Assembly: GCA_017617615.1 (NCBI GenBank)
Contig: JAFZVV010000008.1
Span: 5,573-69,572, forward strand
Length of the DNA: 64,000 nt
Source: Prevotella sp.
GTDB lineage: Bacteria; Bacteroidota; Bacteroidia; Bacteroidales; Bacteroidaceae
Direction: 5' to 3'
In this document: piece after piece, positions 8,932 through 17,120 of the stretch
Numbering within the stretch: the stretch's first letter is position 1
How the letters are laid out: every line of letters begins with the position of its first letter
Program-made: the position numbers and the translations under genes
The notes under the pieces: model-generated
What the model was told of the DNA's origin: nothing
Seen by the model: only the letters and a program-made list of their open reading frames with translations
Databases searched by the model: none

Positions 8932-9549
8932 ATGAAAAGAAGAATAGTTATTGGTTTGTTGATTGCCATGACCGGTGTGTTGTCGGCAACGGCACAGGAT
9001 GCGGTGAGTGCCATCCGCAAGCATTATGCCGAGGCTCAGCAGAAGGTGGCTGAGTATGACAAGGCAGAACAGGAGGGGGGCATGCCTTGTCCTGAGTATT
9101 ATGAGGTGAACATCGTACAGAACTTGCCGGGAACGGGACCGCACCGGGAGAGGTTGCGGATGTACTACGCTGTGCTTGACAACGAAGACTGGCAGCCCGA
9201 CGAGCCGTTCCTCTCGCGACGCCTGGAGTTCGTGACGTTGAAGTATAACTATGCCGCCCGTGAGTTTTACGAGGAGTATCTCTACGACGAGAAGGGCAAT
9301 ATCGAGTTCGCGTACGTCCGCGATGCCGACATGGAGGAAGTGGGTGGTGAACTCCGTCTATACTTCAAGGAAGGCCGTTTGTTCAAGGTGCTGGCGAGTG
9401 TCCGCAATCCACAGACGGAGGAGTATGAGAAAAAATACGAAGGCGCCAAGGTGCCGAAGAAGTATGAAGGGTTGTATGACGCCTGCCAGTATAAGATAGG
9501 GAAATACAAGCGCCTGTTCAAGGAAATCGACAGTGATACCTTCCACTAA
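8932..9549 (+). CDS. Secreted protein of unknown function
   Basis: I do not recognise this family. From the ATG at 8932 the protein has 205 residues. An upstream ATG at 8902 lies inside a repeat and would spoil the signal peptide, so 8932 is preferred. The signal peptide is MKRRIVIGLLIAMTGVLSATAQ, the helix that follows (DAVSAIRKHYAEAQQKVAEY) is charged, and the rest is rich in Tyr, Glu and Arg with alternating strands. No cysteine pair or catalytic motif stands out. It probably shares a transcript with the CotH-family gene and is convergent with the gene at 9579. Confidence 0.8.
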   Translation: MKRRIVIGLLIAMTGVLSATAQDAVSAIRKHYAEAQQKVAEYDKAEQEGGMPCPEYYEVNIVQNLPGTGPHRERLRMYYAVLDNEDWQPDEPFLSRRLEFVTLKYNYAAREFYEEYLYDEKGNIEFAYVRDADMEEVGGELRLYFKEGRLFKVLASVRNPQTEEYEKKYEGAKVPKKYEGLYDACQYKIGKYKRLFKEIDSDTFH

Positions 9550-9578
9550 TCTGAAGGCTAATCTTTAGTTCTCTTTTT

Positions 9579-10532
9579 TCATTCGGACGAAGTCCCCAGC
9601 AGTAGCAGTGGGGCGAGGTAGCGCTCGTCTACACGGAAGGCAGTGCCGTGGCGGATGCCCTGCGGCATCTGCAACTGCGGGCTGACATCTTCCCATATCT
9701 TGCCGTGGTCGAGGCTGCGTACGGCGCCATAGCGGTGGTTGCGGTACATGTCGTAGTAGACGTAGAGCGTGTCGCCGACGAACAGCGGTGCGGGTCCCTC
9801 ACACCAGATGCCTTCTGGGGTGATGGGTTCCGACACCTGGGTCGGGAAGCCCTTGCGTATTTTTTTTGTCTTGGTGACGCGGATGTTCTTCTCCGCCGGC
9901 AAGGAGTTCTCGTTCTTCAGCACCATGATGAGTTGCTTCGTTTTCGGGTCGCGCACGATGGCGGCATCGATGACGTTGAAGTCGGGGTTGAAGAACATCT
10001 TGGTCTCCGAGAACGTCTGGAAGTCTTTCGTCGTACAATAGTAGATGCGGTGGTTCCACTCCTTCTCACGCTCGGTAGACGCCACTTCCTTGTGGCGGCC
10101 GGGAATGGTGGTGGCCCAGTAAATATAAAAGGTGTGCGACGGCTTGTCGTAGAACAATTCCGGTGCCCAACTGTTTTTCGCTTCGGGTTCGTGCTCCATC
10201 ACGGGGATGGCCCTCTGCTCACTCCAGTGGATGAGGTCGGGCGACGAGGCATAGCCGATGATGCGGTCGTGCCAGCTCGATGTCCATACCATGTGGAAGA
10301 TGCCGTCGGGACCCTGCACGATGCTGGGGTCGCGCAGCAGACGGTCGTTGCCTACCATGGGCGTCATCATCGGACGGCCGTCGTTGAGGGCTGTCCAATG
10401 GAGTCCGTCGTAACTGTAGGCCAGGTGAAGTCCGTCGCTCTGTCCCACGAAATAGGAGAAGAGATAGACATCTTTGGCCCATCCGCTGACAGTGCAGGTT
10501 AGGAAGACAAGGAGAAGGGTGGATAGTTTCAT
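9579..10532 (-). CDS. Secreted GH43-like five-bladed beta-propeller protein
   Basis: From the ATG at 10532 the protein has 317 residues with signal peptide MKLSTLLLVFLTCTVSGWAKD. An earlier ATG at 10592 would add a non-signal extension. Repeated propeller blades are visible: LAYSYDGLHWTAL, RDPSIVQGPDGIFHMVW, GYASSPDLIHWSEQ, NSWAPELFYDKPSHTFYIYW, IVRDPKTKQLIMVL. The motifs RDPSI and WAPEL resemble the acid-bearing blades of glycoside hydrolase families 43/62/117, which act on arabinans, xylans or galactans. Whether it is catalytic cannot be settled from sequence alone. It lies 98 bp downstream of the riboflavin synthase gene across a minisatellite. Confidence 0.78.
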   Translation of the reverse strand: MKLSTLLLVFLTCTVSGWAKDVYLFSYFVGQSDGLHLAYSYDGLHWTALNDGRPMMTPMVGNDRLLRDPSIVQGPDGIFHMVWTSSWHDRIIGYASSPDLIHWSEQRAIPVMEHEPEAKNSWAPELFYDKPSHTFYIYWATTIPGRHKEVASTEREKEWNHRIYYCTTKDFQTFSETKMFFNPDFNVIDAAIVRDPKTKQLIMVLKNENSLPAEKNIRVTKTKKIRKGFPTQVSEPITPEGIWCEGPAPLFVGDTLYVYYDMYRNHRYGAVRSLDHGKIWEDVSPQLQMPQGIRHGTAFRVDERYLAPLLLLGTSSE

Positions 10533-10583
10533 TAATATTGAAAAAAGAAGATGGATGATAAAAAAGGGCGTTGAAGGGACCTT

Positions 10584-10637
10584 AAACCTCAAATCTCAAA
10601 CCTCAAATCTCAAACCTCAAATCTCAAACCTCAAATC
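10584..10637. repeat. 14-bp minisatellite, about 3.9 copies
   Basis: Three perfect tandem copies of AAACCTCAAATCTC (10584-10597, 10598-10611, 10612-10625) and a partial fourth that runs into the last codons and stop of the riboflavin synthase gene. The reverse complement of the same unit appears at 45031-45060 and 53035-53058. Confidence 0.9.
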
Positions 10638-11233
10638 AACCTCTGCAGGCGTGCGATGTATTTGCCGAGAATATCGAACTCGAGGTTCACCGTAGTGCCT
10701 ACTTCGATGGTGCAGAAGTTGGTGTTCTCCATCGTATAGGGGATGATGGCCACCTGGAAAGTGTTGTCGGTGGGATTGCAGACAGTGAGCGACACACCGT
10801 TCACCGTCACGCTGCCTTTGTCGACGGTGAAATAGCCACGCTGCGCCATCTCGCGGTCGTAAGCATATTCGAAGGTGAAGTAGGTGCTACCGTCGGCATC
10901 CTCTTTCGCCGTGCATAGGGCAGTGCCGTCGACGTGTCCTTGCACGATATGGCCGTCAAGGCGGCCGTTCATCAGCATCGACCGTTCCACGTTCACCTTG
11001 TCGCCCACCTGGAGCAGTCCGAGGTTCGAGCGCTGCAGTGTCTCACGCATTGCCGTCACGGTGTAGTTGTCGCCCTCGATGTGCACCACGGTAAGGCACA
11101 CGCCGTTGTGGCTCACACTCTGGTCGATTTTCAGTTCATGGGTAAAGGAGCAGGTAAGGGTGAGGTCTACGTTGCCGCCGTCATGGCGCAATGCCACCAC
11201 GGTAGCCATTTCTTCTACGATTCCGGAAAACAT
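10631..11233 (-). CDS. ribE: Riboflavin synthase, alpha chain
   Basis: Cytoplasmic enzyme that dismutates two 6,7-dimethyl-8-ribityllumazine molecules to riboflavin and the pyrimidinedione. The 200 residues show the internal duplication typical of the family: MFSGIVEEMATV at the start of the first lumazine-binding domain and DGHIVQGHVDG opening the second, with HNGVCLTVV and VTVNGVSLTV as the paired binding motifs. Length fits the family (about 195-215). It has a long, fold-rich leader of about 240 nt. The gene end overlaps a 14-bp minisatellite, which fixes the last residues. Confidence 0.97.
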   Translation of the reverse strand: MFSGIVEEMATVVALRHDGGNVDLTLTCSFTHELKIDQSVSHNGVCLTVVHIEGDNYTVTAMRETLQRSNLGLLQVGDKVNVERSMLMNGRLDGHIVQGHVDGTALCTAKEDADGSTYFTFEYAYDREMAQRGYFTVDKGSVTVNGVSLTVCNPTDNTFQVAIIPYTMENTNFCTIEVGTTVNLEFDILGKYIARLQRLI

Positions 11234-11475
11234 AAGTCGAAGCAGTTAGGGTTAGGAAATTTGAAAAAGGCCGTACCGATGATGTGATGAAAACTCCGTT
11301 TTCTAAAGATTTGGGAACGCTGAAATCTTTGTAATCCACTGGTTCCGAAGAACTGTCCCGGGGGATGTGGCCCGCCATCAACAACAACGTATTCCCGGTT
11401 TTCGAAATAATTTGATGAGTATCCCGATCTAACCGATACGGCCTATAGTGACTCTCCTTTCAAAAACAGGATTAT
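11234..11475 (-). promoter_or_regulatory. Long structured 5' leader of riboflavin synthase
   Basis: From the predicted -7 box at 11480-11487 to the start codon there are about 240 nt without a convincing gene. On the transcribed strand several hairpins follow each other: GTATC...GATAC, GTTC-TTCG-GAAC (the extra-stable UUCG tetraloop, about 11342-11353), AAAGATTT...AAATCTTT (about 11302-11327) and GAAAAC-GGA-GTTTTC (about 11287-11301). I could not match the conserved core of the FMN riboswitch. The function is unknown; it could be a leader of another class or the remnant of a gene. Confidence 0.5.
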
Positions 11476-11479
11476 ACCG

Positions 11480-11487
11480 CAAAAGTA
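11480..11487 (-). promoter_or_regulatory. Predicted -7 box for ribE
   Basis: The minus-strand octamer TACTTTTG fits TANNTTTG. Transcription would start near 11473. The upstream TTTG at the usual distance is not clear because of a poly-T run. Confidence 0.5.
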
Positions 11488-11533
11488 CAATTTTTTTTTG
11501 ATATGTGAAGAACGGAGGGGAAAAAAGTGCAAG

Positions 11534-11605
11534 ATTTCGTCGTTTCATCATGCAATTTCGTCGAAGGGGGCGGGATTTCGTCGAAAATATCCCTGCAAGT
11601 CATCG
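11534..11605 (+). promoter_or_regulatory. Phased direct repeats, candidate activator sites
   Basis: Three exact copies of ATTTCGTCG at 11534-11542, 11555-11563 and 11575-11583, then a degenerate one (AAGTCATCG) at 11597-11605. Start-to-start spacing is 21, 20 and 22 bp, two helical turns, and the last copy ends 8 bp before the -33 box. Nine-base repeats at this spacing are typical of LytTR-type response regulator sites; no such regulator gene is in the window. Confidence 0.6.
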
Positions 11606-11613
11606 AATTCTAT

Positions 11614-11644
11614 TTTGCGATGGCCTTCTCGCGCTATAATTTTG
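11614..11644 (+). promoter_or_regulatory. Promoter of the TonB_C-domain protein gene
   Basis: TTTG at 11614-11617 and TAATTTTG at 11637-11644 with 19 nt between them match the Bacteroides consensus exactly. Transcription would start near 11651, about 70 nt before the ATG. Confidence 0.8.
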
Positions 11645-11719
11645 CAAGTGAAAAGAGGAGGAAACTCTTTCGAGACGAAAAAATCAAAAATTTAAAATAA
11701 TCAAAAAAACAAAACCATT

Positions 11720-12283
11720 ATGAAAAAGATTCTTGCAATTATTCTGGTCAGTGTGTGTACAGTCAGTGTATCTTTCGCTCAGAACAAGCATCCGAGAGCA
11801 AAGATGATGCCGCGTTTCGAGATGCTCGATTCTGCCAGCAAGGCCAACTTCCTGAAAGCCCGTGCATCGTGGGGCAAACGGGTGAAAGACAATGAGAAGA
11901 GATGGCAGAAGCATATGGCTTGGGGCGCTCCCCGCATGGGATTCGGCAAAATGACCTTCCGCGGTTTCAAGTTCGAACCACAGGAGCAAATGCCTGAGTT
12001 CGTGGGTGGTGAAGATGCCCTGAAGGACTGGCTCTACGAGAACATCACTTATCCCATCGCAGCCGATGAGATTTCGGCAGAGGGCAAGGTGGTCGTGACC
12101 TTCGATGTGAACAACGACGGCACCATCGGAAATGTGAAAGTGAAGGAGTCGGTCAACCCTATCCTCGACGAAGAGGTGGTGAGCAAGCTCGAAGAGATGC
12201 CCGACTGGATTCCTGCCAGGCAGAACGGCCGGACCGTGAAGGTGAAATACACCTTGCCCATCACATTCACAAAGCTCTCATAA
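11720..12283 (+). CDS. Secreted protein with TonB C-terminal domain
   Basis: Exported protein of 187 residues: signal peptide MKKILAIILVSVCTVSVSFAQ, a basic middle (RAKMMPRFEMLDSASKANFL), and from about residue 92 a TonB_C fold (MPEFVGGEDALKDWLYENI, YPIAADEISAEGKVVVTFDV, VKVKESVNPILDEEVVSKL). Classic TonB has an N-terminal membrane anchor and Pro-rich linker. Both are missing here, so it is a free periplasmic or surface TonB_C domain and may not energise receptors. It is a single-gene unit between its promoter and the strong terminator at 12419. Confidence 0.85.
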   Translation: MKKILAIILVSVCTVSVSFAQNKHPRAKMMPRFEMLDSASKANFLKARASWGKRVKDNEKRWQKHMAWGAPRMGFGKMTFRGFKFEPQEQMPEFVGGEDALKDWLYENITYPIAADEISAEGKVVVTFDVNNDGTIGNVKVKESVNPILDEEVVSKLEEMPDWIPARQNGRTVKVKYTLPITFTKLS

Positions 12284-12418
12284 TAAATTGGATATCAACA
12301 TATTGTCAACTATAAGTTATCTCTATTAAAGTCTTAGGTTATATTATAGATTTGTTATCAAACTATTCATACTCAACTCTGATTTAATATAGGTTAGTTT
12401 AGATTTTAAGGTAAACAA

Positions 12419-12475
12419 TCGAAGTTACCGGCACAGGACATGTGAATGTCTGTAACCGGTAACTTCGAGTTTTTT
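12419..12475 (+). terminator. Strong rho-independent terminator
   Basis: A 13-bp outer stem (TCGAAGTTACCGG with CCGGTAACTTCGA) encloses an inner GACAT-GTGA-ATGTC hairpin and is followed by a run of six T residues. It closes the TonB_C-domain gene unit, 135 bp after its stop. The stretch between (12284-12418) is AT-rich without a recognisable gene. Confidence 0.85.
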
Positions 12476-12504
12476 ATGTCCACCAAAAGAATGTGGCGAT
12501 GGCA

Positions 12505-13833
12505 TTATCCTACCTCTTGTAGGATCTCACTCAATGTGGGGTGGATGTGCACGATGTCATGGAGCTGGTCGATGGTGGCACCCATTGCCATGAGTGCCGT
12601 GGCCTCCTGCACGATGTCGGCAGCATGGGCACCATAGACATGACAGCCGATGATGCGGCCGTCGTCGCCGGAAAGCAACTTCACCAGTCCCTCTGCCTCG
12701 TCCATGGCCAGCGCCTTGCCGTTGGAGCGGTAGTAGCCCTTGTGGCAGGTGTAGCCAATCTGCTGTTCCTTGCAGGCATCTTCCGACAGTCCCACGCTCG
12801 CTGCCTCGGGCAGGGTGAAGATGGCGGAAGGGATGAGTTGCAGGTCGATGTGGTCGGCGGTGCCGAGGATGGTGTTCACCACATGCAGGCCTTGTGCCGT
12901 GGCGGCATGGGCGAGCATCATGCGTCCGTTGACGTCGCCGATGGCATATACTCCCTCGACATTGGTGCGCAGGTGGTCGTCGACGACGATGCCGCCCCTG
13001 CCATATTCGATGCCTGCTTTTTCGAGGTCGAGGCCGTCGGTCTGAGGTGCACGGCCGGTGGCCATGAGCACGACGTCGGCCTCGGCAATGGCCTCTTTGC
13101 CCTTGCGTTCATATACCACGCCTTCGGTGGTGACCGCTTTCACCGCGGCTTGCATGACGAAGGTCACGCCACGCCGGGCAATGGTCTGGCGCAGCCGTTT
13201 CGACACGTCGCTGTCGAGCATGGGTAGGCATTCCTTCAGGTATTCCACCACCGTCACCTCACTGCCGAGGCTGCTGAAGATGGTGGCGAACTCCATGCCG
13301 ATGACACCTGCGCCCACGATGCAGAGGCGGGCGGGAATGTGGTCGATGTCGAGGAGTTCGGTAGAGGTGACCACCTTCGGATTGTCGATGCCCGGGATGG
13401 GCAGCATCTTCGCCTTCGAGCCGGTGGCGATGATGATATGCGGCGCAGTGTATTCCTCGTCGCCTACCATCACCGTATGGGGACCGGTGAAGCAGGCCTC
13501 TCCCCGCACGAGGGTGATGCCCGGTGCCTTCATCAGTGTCTCCACGCCTTGGCGTAGCGATTCCACTACTTGGTTCTTGCGGGCCATCATCTGCGTGAAG
13601 TCGAGGTCGAACGACAGGTTGCGGAACCCCATGCTGTCGGCTTTGCCCAGCAGTTGCGCCACCTCGGCATGACGGCACAGCGTCTTGGTGGGGATGCACC
13701 CACAGTTGAGGCAGGTACCACCCACATGACCACGCTCGATGATGGTGACGCTCATGCCATGGGATGCGGCATGGCTGGCGGCCCTGTATCCTCCAGGACC
13801 GCTACCTATGATCAGAAGGTCGGATGTGTTCAT
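12505..13833 (-). CDS. lpd: Dihydrolipoyl dehydrogenase (L protein of glycine cleavage)
   Basis: Reoxidises the dihydrolipoyl arm of GcvH with NAD+. The 442 residues show the FAD site LLIIGSGPGGYRAA at 6-19, the redox disulfide GGTCLNCGCIPTK at about 38-50, the NAD-binding CIVGAGVIGMEFA at about 170 and the C-terminal catalytic HIHPTLSEILQE. It is the last gene of the glycine cleavage operon; its ATG overlaps the gcvPB stop by 4 bp, so translation is coupled. No 2-oxoacid dehydrogenase genes are nearby, which supports assignment to the glycine system. Confidence 0.95.
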   Translation of the reverse strand: MNTSDLLIIGSGPGGYRAASHAASHGMSVTIIERGHVGGTCLNCGCIPTKTLCRHAEVAQLLGKADSMGFRNLSFDLDFTQMMARKNQVVESLRQGVETLMKAPGITLVRGEACFTGPHTVMVGDEEYTAPHIIIATGSKAKMLPIPGIDNPKVVTSTELLDIDHIPARLCIVGAGVIGMEFATIFSSLGSEVTVVEYLKECLPMLDSDVSKRLRQTIARRGVTFVMQAAVKAVTTEGVVYERKGKEAIAEADVVLMATGRAPQTDGLDLEKAGIEYGRGGIVVDDHLRTNVEGVYAIGDVNGRMMLAHAATAQGLHVVNTILGTADHIDLQLIPSAIFTLPEAASVGLSEDACKEQQIGYTCHKGYYRSNGKALAMDEAEGLVKLLSGDDGRIIGCHVYGAHAADIVQEATALMAMGATIDQLHDIVHIHPTLSEILQEVG

Positions 13834-15287
13834 TGGTCTGCTTCGAGTTGACGGAAAGTGAGGATGGGATGCTTGGCTGCCAGCACGTCGTCTACACGTC
13901 CGATGGGCGTGGAGTGGGGTGCTCCCTTCACCACGTCGGGTTGGGTGGCTGCCTCTTCGGCGATGCGGCGCATCACGGCGATGAACTGGTCGATGGTGTC
14001 GAGGCTCTCGCTCTCGGTAGGCTCAATCATCAGCGACTCATGGAAGAGCAGCGGGAAGTAAATGGTGGGGGCGTGGTAGCCGTAGTCGAGCAGGCGCTTC
14101 GCCACGTCCATGGTGGTGACGCCCGTCGACTTGTCTTTCAGGCCGTCGAACACGAATTCGTGCTTGCAGAGCCCGTCGATGGGCAGTTCGTAGACATCCT
14201 TCAGCGATTCCTTGATGTAGTTGGCGTTGAGGGTGGAGAGCGGTCCCACCATGCGCACCTGTTCACGGCCGAGTGAGAGGATGTAGGTGTAGGCACGCAC
14301 GATGACGGCGAAGTTGCCGAGGAAACGGCTCACACTGATGGCACCGTCGGGGCTCTCCAGGATGAAGCCTTTCTCTGTCTTCACCACCTTGGGCGCAGGA
14401 AGGAGGTCTTCCAGACCCTTGCGCACCCCCACGGGTCCGCTGCCCGGACCACCACCGCCATGAGGCGTGGCGAAGGTCTTGTGCAGGTTGATGTGCATCA
14501 CGTCGAAGCCCATGTCGCCGGGACGACAGGCTCCGAGCATCGGGTTGAGGTTGGCGCCGTCGTAGTACATCAGTGCACCGCACTCGTGCACGATTTTCGC
14601 AATCTCGGGAATCTGGCGCTCGAAGAGTCCCAGGGTGTTGGGGTTGGTCATCATCATGGCAGCCACGGTGTCATCGAGCAGGTTCCTGAGGTCGTCGACA
14701 TCCACGATGCCATCGGCGGTGCTCTTCACCTCCACGATTTGCAGGCCACAGACAGCGGCAGAGGCGGGGTTGGTGCCATGGGCGGAGTCGGGCACGATGA
14801 CCTTCACGCGCTGCGTCTCACCGCGGCGCTCGTGATAGGCCCGGATAATCATCAGACCGGTGAGTTCGCCATGGGCACCGGCATACGGGTTGAGGGTGAA
14901 CTCGCTCAGTCCGGTAAGGGCGGCGAGGGATTCCTGCAACGCATGGTATACCTCAAGGGCACCCTGACAGGTAGCGGCGGGCTGGCACGGGTGCAGTCCG
15001 GCAAACTCCTTGAGGGCAGCGGTCTCTTCGTCGATGACGGGGTTGTACTTCATCGTGCAACTGCCCAAGGGGTAGAAGCCGTTGTCTACACCGAAGTTGT
15101 TGGCACTCAGGTTGGTGTAGTGGCGCACGACGGTCAGCTCGTCGCACTCGGGAAGACGGGCGTCGGTAGTGCGACGAAGGTGTTCGGGGAGTGGGCACTC
15201 GCCGAAGGGGGAGGCAGGGAGCGAATAGCCCTTGCGCCCTGGTTTCGACAACTCGAATATCAGGTTTCCGTATAGTCTGTTGTTCAT
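13830..15287 (-). CDS. gcvPB: Glycine dehydrogenase (decarboxylating) subunit 2
   Basis: PLP-binding half of the split P protein, which decarboxylates glycine and passes the aminomethyl group to lipoyl-GcvH. From the ATG at 15287 (MNNRLYGNLIFELSKPGRK) the protein has 485 residues. The frame is open further upstream, but that part overlaps gcvPA. The PLP lysine sits in INLHKTFATPHGGGGPG. Other family motifs are YPLGSCTMKYNP and DSAHGTNPASA. It overlaps gcvPA and lpd by 4 bp each, a tightly coupled arrangement. Confidence 0.97.
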   Translation of the reverse strand: MNNRLYGNLIFELSKPGRKGYSLPASPFGECPLPEHLRRTTDARLPECDELTVVRHYTNLSANNFGVDNGFYPLGSCTMKYNPVIDEETAALKEFAGLHPCQPAATCQGALEVYHALQESLAALTGLSEFTLNPYAGAHGELTGLMIIRAYHERRGETQRVKVIVPDSAHGTNPASAAVCGLQIVEVKSTADGIVDVDDLRNLLDDTVAAMMMTNPNTLGLFERQIPEIAKIVHECGALMYYDGANLNPMLGACRPGDMGFDVMHINLHKTFATPHGGGGPGSGPVGVRKGLEDLLPAPKVVKTEKGFILESPDGAISVSRFLGNFAVIVRAYTYILSLGREQVRMVGPLSTLNANYIKESLKDVYELPIDGLCKHEFVFDGLKDKSTGVTTMDVAKRLLDYGYHAPTIYFPLLFHESLMIEPTESESLDTIDQFIAVMRRIAEEAATQPDVVKGAPHSTPIGRVDDVLAAKHPILTFRQLEADQ

Positions 15288-16615
15288 ACCGTTTCCTCCT
15301 TTCTGGTGAATTGCACAAACTGGTCTATTTCTTCCTTGGTGCGTTTCTCGGTGACGGCCAGCATCAGCGTGTGGTCGCCCACCTTCACGCCGCCGAGGAT
15401 GCCATGGCTGGCCAGGCGGCACAGCAGGTCATCGACGTCGCCATCGTAGTCGATACAGAACTCATTGAAGAACTCAGCCTTGTAGGTCATCGTGAAATGT
15501 CCCGTGGCGGTCAACTGTTGTGCGAGGTAATGTGCACCGGCATACGAATGCATGGCGGCTTCTTTCACGCCTTCCTTGCCCATGACCGACATGTAGATAG
15601 TGGCCCAGAGAGCCATCAGACTCTGGTTGGAGCAGATGTTCGAGGTGGCTTTCTGGCGGCGGATATGCTGCTCGCGGGCCTGAAGGGTAAGCACGAACAC
15701 GCGCTGGCCGCGGTTGTCCTGTGTCATGCCGACGATGCGACCGGGCATCTTGCGCATGAGTTTCTCGGTGCAGCACATATAGCCCACATAGGGACCGCCA
15801 TACGACATGGGGATGCCGAGCGACTGCGCGTCGCCCACGGCGATGTCGGCTCCCCAATCGCCGGGAGTCTTCAGTACGGAGAGGTAGAGGGCGGGACTGT
15901 TGACAACGAACAGGCCTTTCTGGGCATGTACGGCATCGGCATAGCCGGTGAAGTCCTCGATATTGCCGAAGTAGTTGGGCTGTTGCACCACTACGCCGGC
16001 CACGGGACCCTCGCCGAGCAGGCGGTCGAGGTCGGCCTTGTCGGTCATACCGTCGCGGGTGGCGATGGTCACAACCTCCACGCCATGGAAACGGGCGTAG
16101 GTGCGCACCACGTCGAGCGTGCGGGGGTCGATGGCTCCCGACACGAGCACGCGGTTGGTCTTCTTCGCATTGGCGTTGGCCATGAGCATCGCCTCGGCGG
16201 TGGCGGTGCATCCGTCATACATCGAGGCATTGGAGATGTCGAGTCCTGTGAGTTCTGCCATCATGCTCTGCCACTCGAAGATATAGTGCAGCGTGCCTTG
16301 TGATATCTCCGCCTGATAGGGGGTGTAACTGGTGAGGAACTCCGACCGGCTGATGATGTCGGGCACCACGGCGGGAGTGTAGTGGTCGTAGACCCCGGCA
16401 CCGGCAAACACCGTCAGCAACTGGTTTTTCTTGCAGAGACGGTCGAAGGTCTGCCGTATCTCCAGTTCGCTCTTCGACGAAGGGATGTCGTACTCGCCTT
16501 TGAAGCGCACCTCCTCGGGCACCTCGGCATAGAGGTCTTCGAGGGTGTCGACGCCCACCTTGCGGAGCATGGCATCGATGTCTTCTTGGGTGTGTGGGAA
16601 ATACTTGTACATCAC
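15284..16615 (-). CDS. gcvPA: Glycine dehydrogenase (decarboxylating) subunit 1
   Basis: Partner half of the split P protein. The 443 residues contain the family patterns FAGAGVYDHYTPAVV, TSYTPYQAEISQGTL, SMYDGCTATAEAMLMA and GDAQSLGIPMSYGGPY. The split GcvPA/GcvPB form is common in Bacteroidetes and Firmicutes. The start is either 16615 or the adjacent ATG at 16612. It begins 21 bp after gcvH and overlaps gcvPB by 4 bp. Confidence 0.97.
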   Translation of the reverse strand: MMYKYFPHTQEDIDAMLRKVGVDTLEDLYAEVPEEVRFKGEYDIPSSKSELEIRQTFDRLCKKNQLLTVFAGAGVYDHYTPAVVPDIISRSEFLTSYTPYQAEISQGTLHYIFEWQSMMAELTGLDISNASMYDGCTATAEAMLMANANAKKTNRVLVSGAIDPRTLDVVRTYARFHGVEVVTIATRDGMTDKADLDRLLGEGPVAGVVVQQPNYFGNIEDFTGYADAVHAQKGLFVVNSPALYLSVLKTPGDWGADIAVGDAQSLGIPMSYGGPYVGYMCCTEKLMRKMPGRIVGMTQDNRGQRVFVLTLQAREQHIRRQKATSNICSNQSLMALWATIYMSVMGKEGVKEAAMHSYAGAHYLAQQLTATGHFTMTYKAEFFNEFCIDYDGDVDDLLCRLASHGILGGVKVGDHTLMLAVTEKRTKEEIDQFVQFTRKEETV

Positions 16616-16636
16616 TGGTGAGGTTAGGTGGGGTGA

Positions 16637-17017
16637 CTATGCCTCGCAGGCAGCCTTGTAGGCCTCGGCGTCCATCAGGTTGTCGAGTTCGGTCTTGTCG
16701 GTGAGTTCTACCTTGATAATCCAGTTGGCAAAGGCGTCGGCATTGATGAGTTCGGGGGTGTCGGCCAAGGCGTCGTTCACCTCTACCACGGTGCCGCTGA
16801 CGGGCGAGATGAGGTCGCTGGCGGCCTTCACGCTCTCCACGGCGCCGAATTCCTCGCCTGCCTCCACTTCATCGTCCACTTCGGGCATGTCGACATAAAC
16901 TACGTTTCCCAACTCGTGCTGTGCGTAATCGGTAATGCCGATATAGCCGAATTCACCTTCCACACGCACATACTCATGTGACTCTGAATAGTAGAGTCCT
17001 TCGATAACTTTTGCCAT
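16637..17017 (-). CDS. gcvH: Glycine cleavage system H protein
   Basis: Lipoyl carrier of the glycine cleavage complex, 126 residues (family 125-130). The lipoylated lysine is in GAVESVKAASDLISP at about 63. The N-terminus YYSESHEYVRVEGEFGYIGI and the C-terminal NWIIKVEL are typical. Upstream is a 103-bp spacer with a stable hairpin that separates it from gcvT. Confidence 0.97.
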   Translation of the reverse strand: MAKVIEGLYYSESHEYVRVEGEFGYIGITDYAQHELGNVVYVDMPEVDDEVEAGEEFGAVESVKAASDLISPVSGTVVEVNDALADTPELINADAFANWIIKVELTDKTELDNLMDAEAYKAACEA

Positions 17018-17076
17018 AATTCTGTTTTTTTTATTGTTGTTATTGATGTTTTTTTAAGTTCTTAGGGTTCTTAAGC

Positions 17077-17118
17077 GTCTTTAGGGCTTGATACCAAAGC
17101 CCATAGGTCCCTAAAGAC
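17077..17118 (-). promoter_or_regulatory. Intra-operon hairpin between gcvT and gcvH
   Basis: GTCTTTAGGG and CCCTAAAGAC form a 10-bp perfect stem immediately after the gcvT stop. Inside it GGGCTT and AAGCCC can form an alternative 6-bp stem. In the direction of transcription there is no T-run directly after the stem, so it is more likely an mRNA processing or stability element than a terminator. Confidence 0.55.
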
Positions 17119-17120
17119 CT

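Noticed and set aside
11181..11387. 68-codon minus-strand open frame upstream of ribE
   Set aside because: It has no recognisable family or start signal and coincides with the hairpin-rich leader.
11234..11475. FMN riboswitch before ribE
   Set aside because: The leader is long and structured but I could not identify the conserved FMN aptamer core; it is kept only as an unassigned leader.
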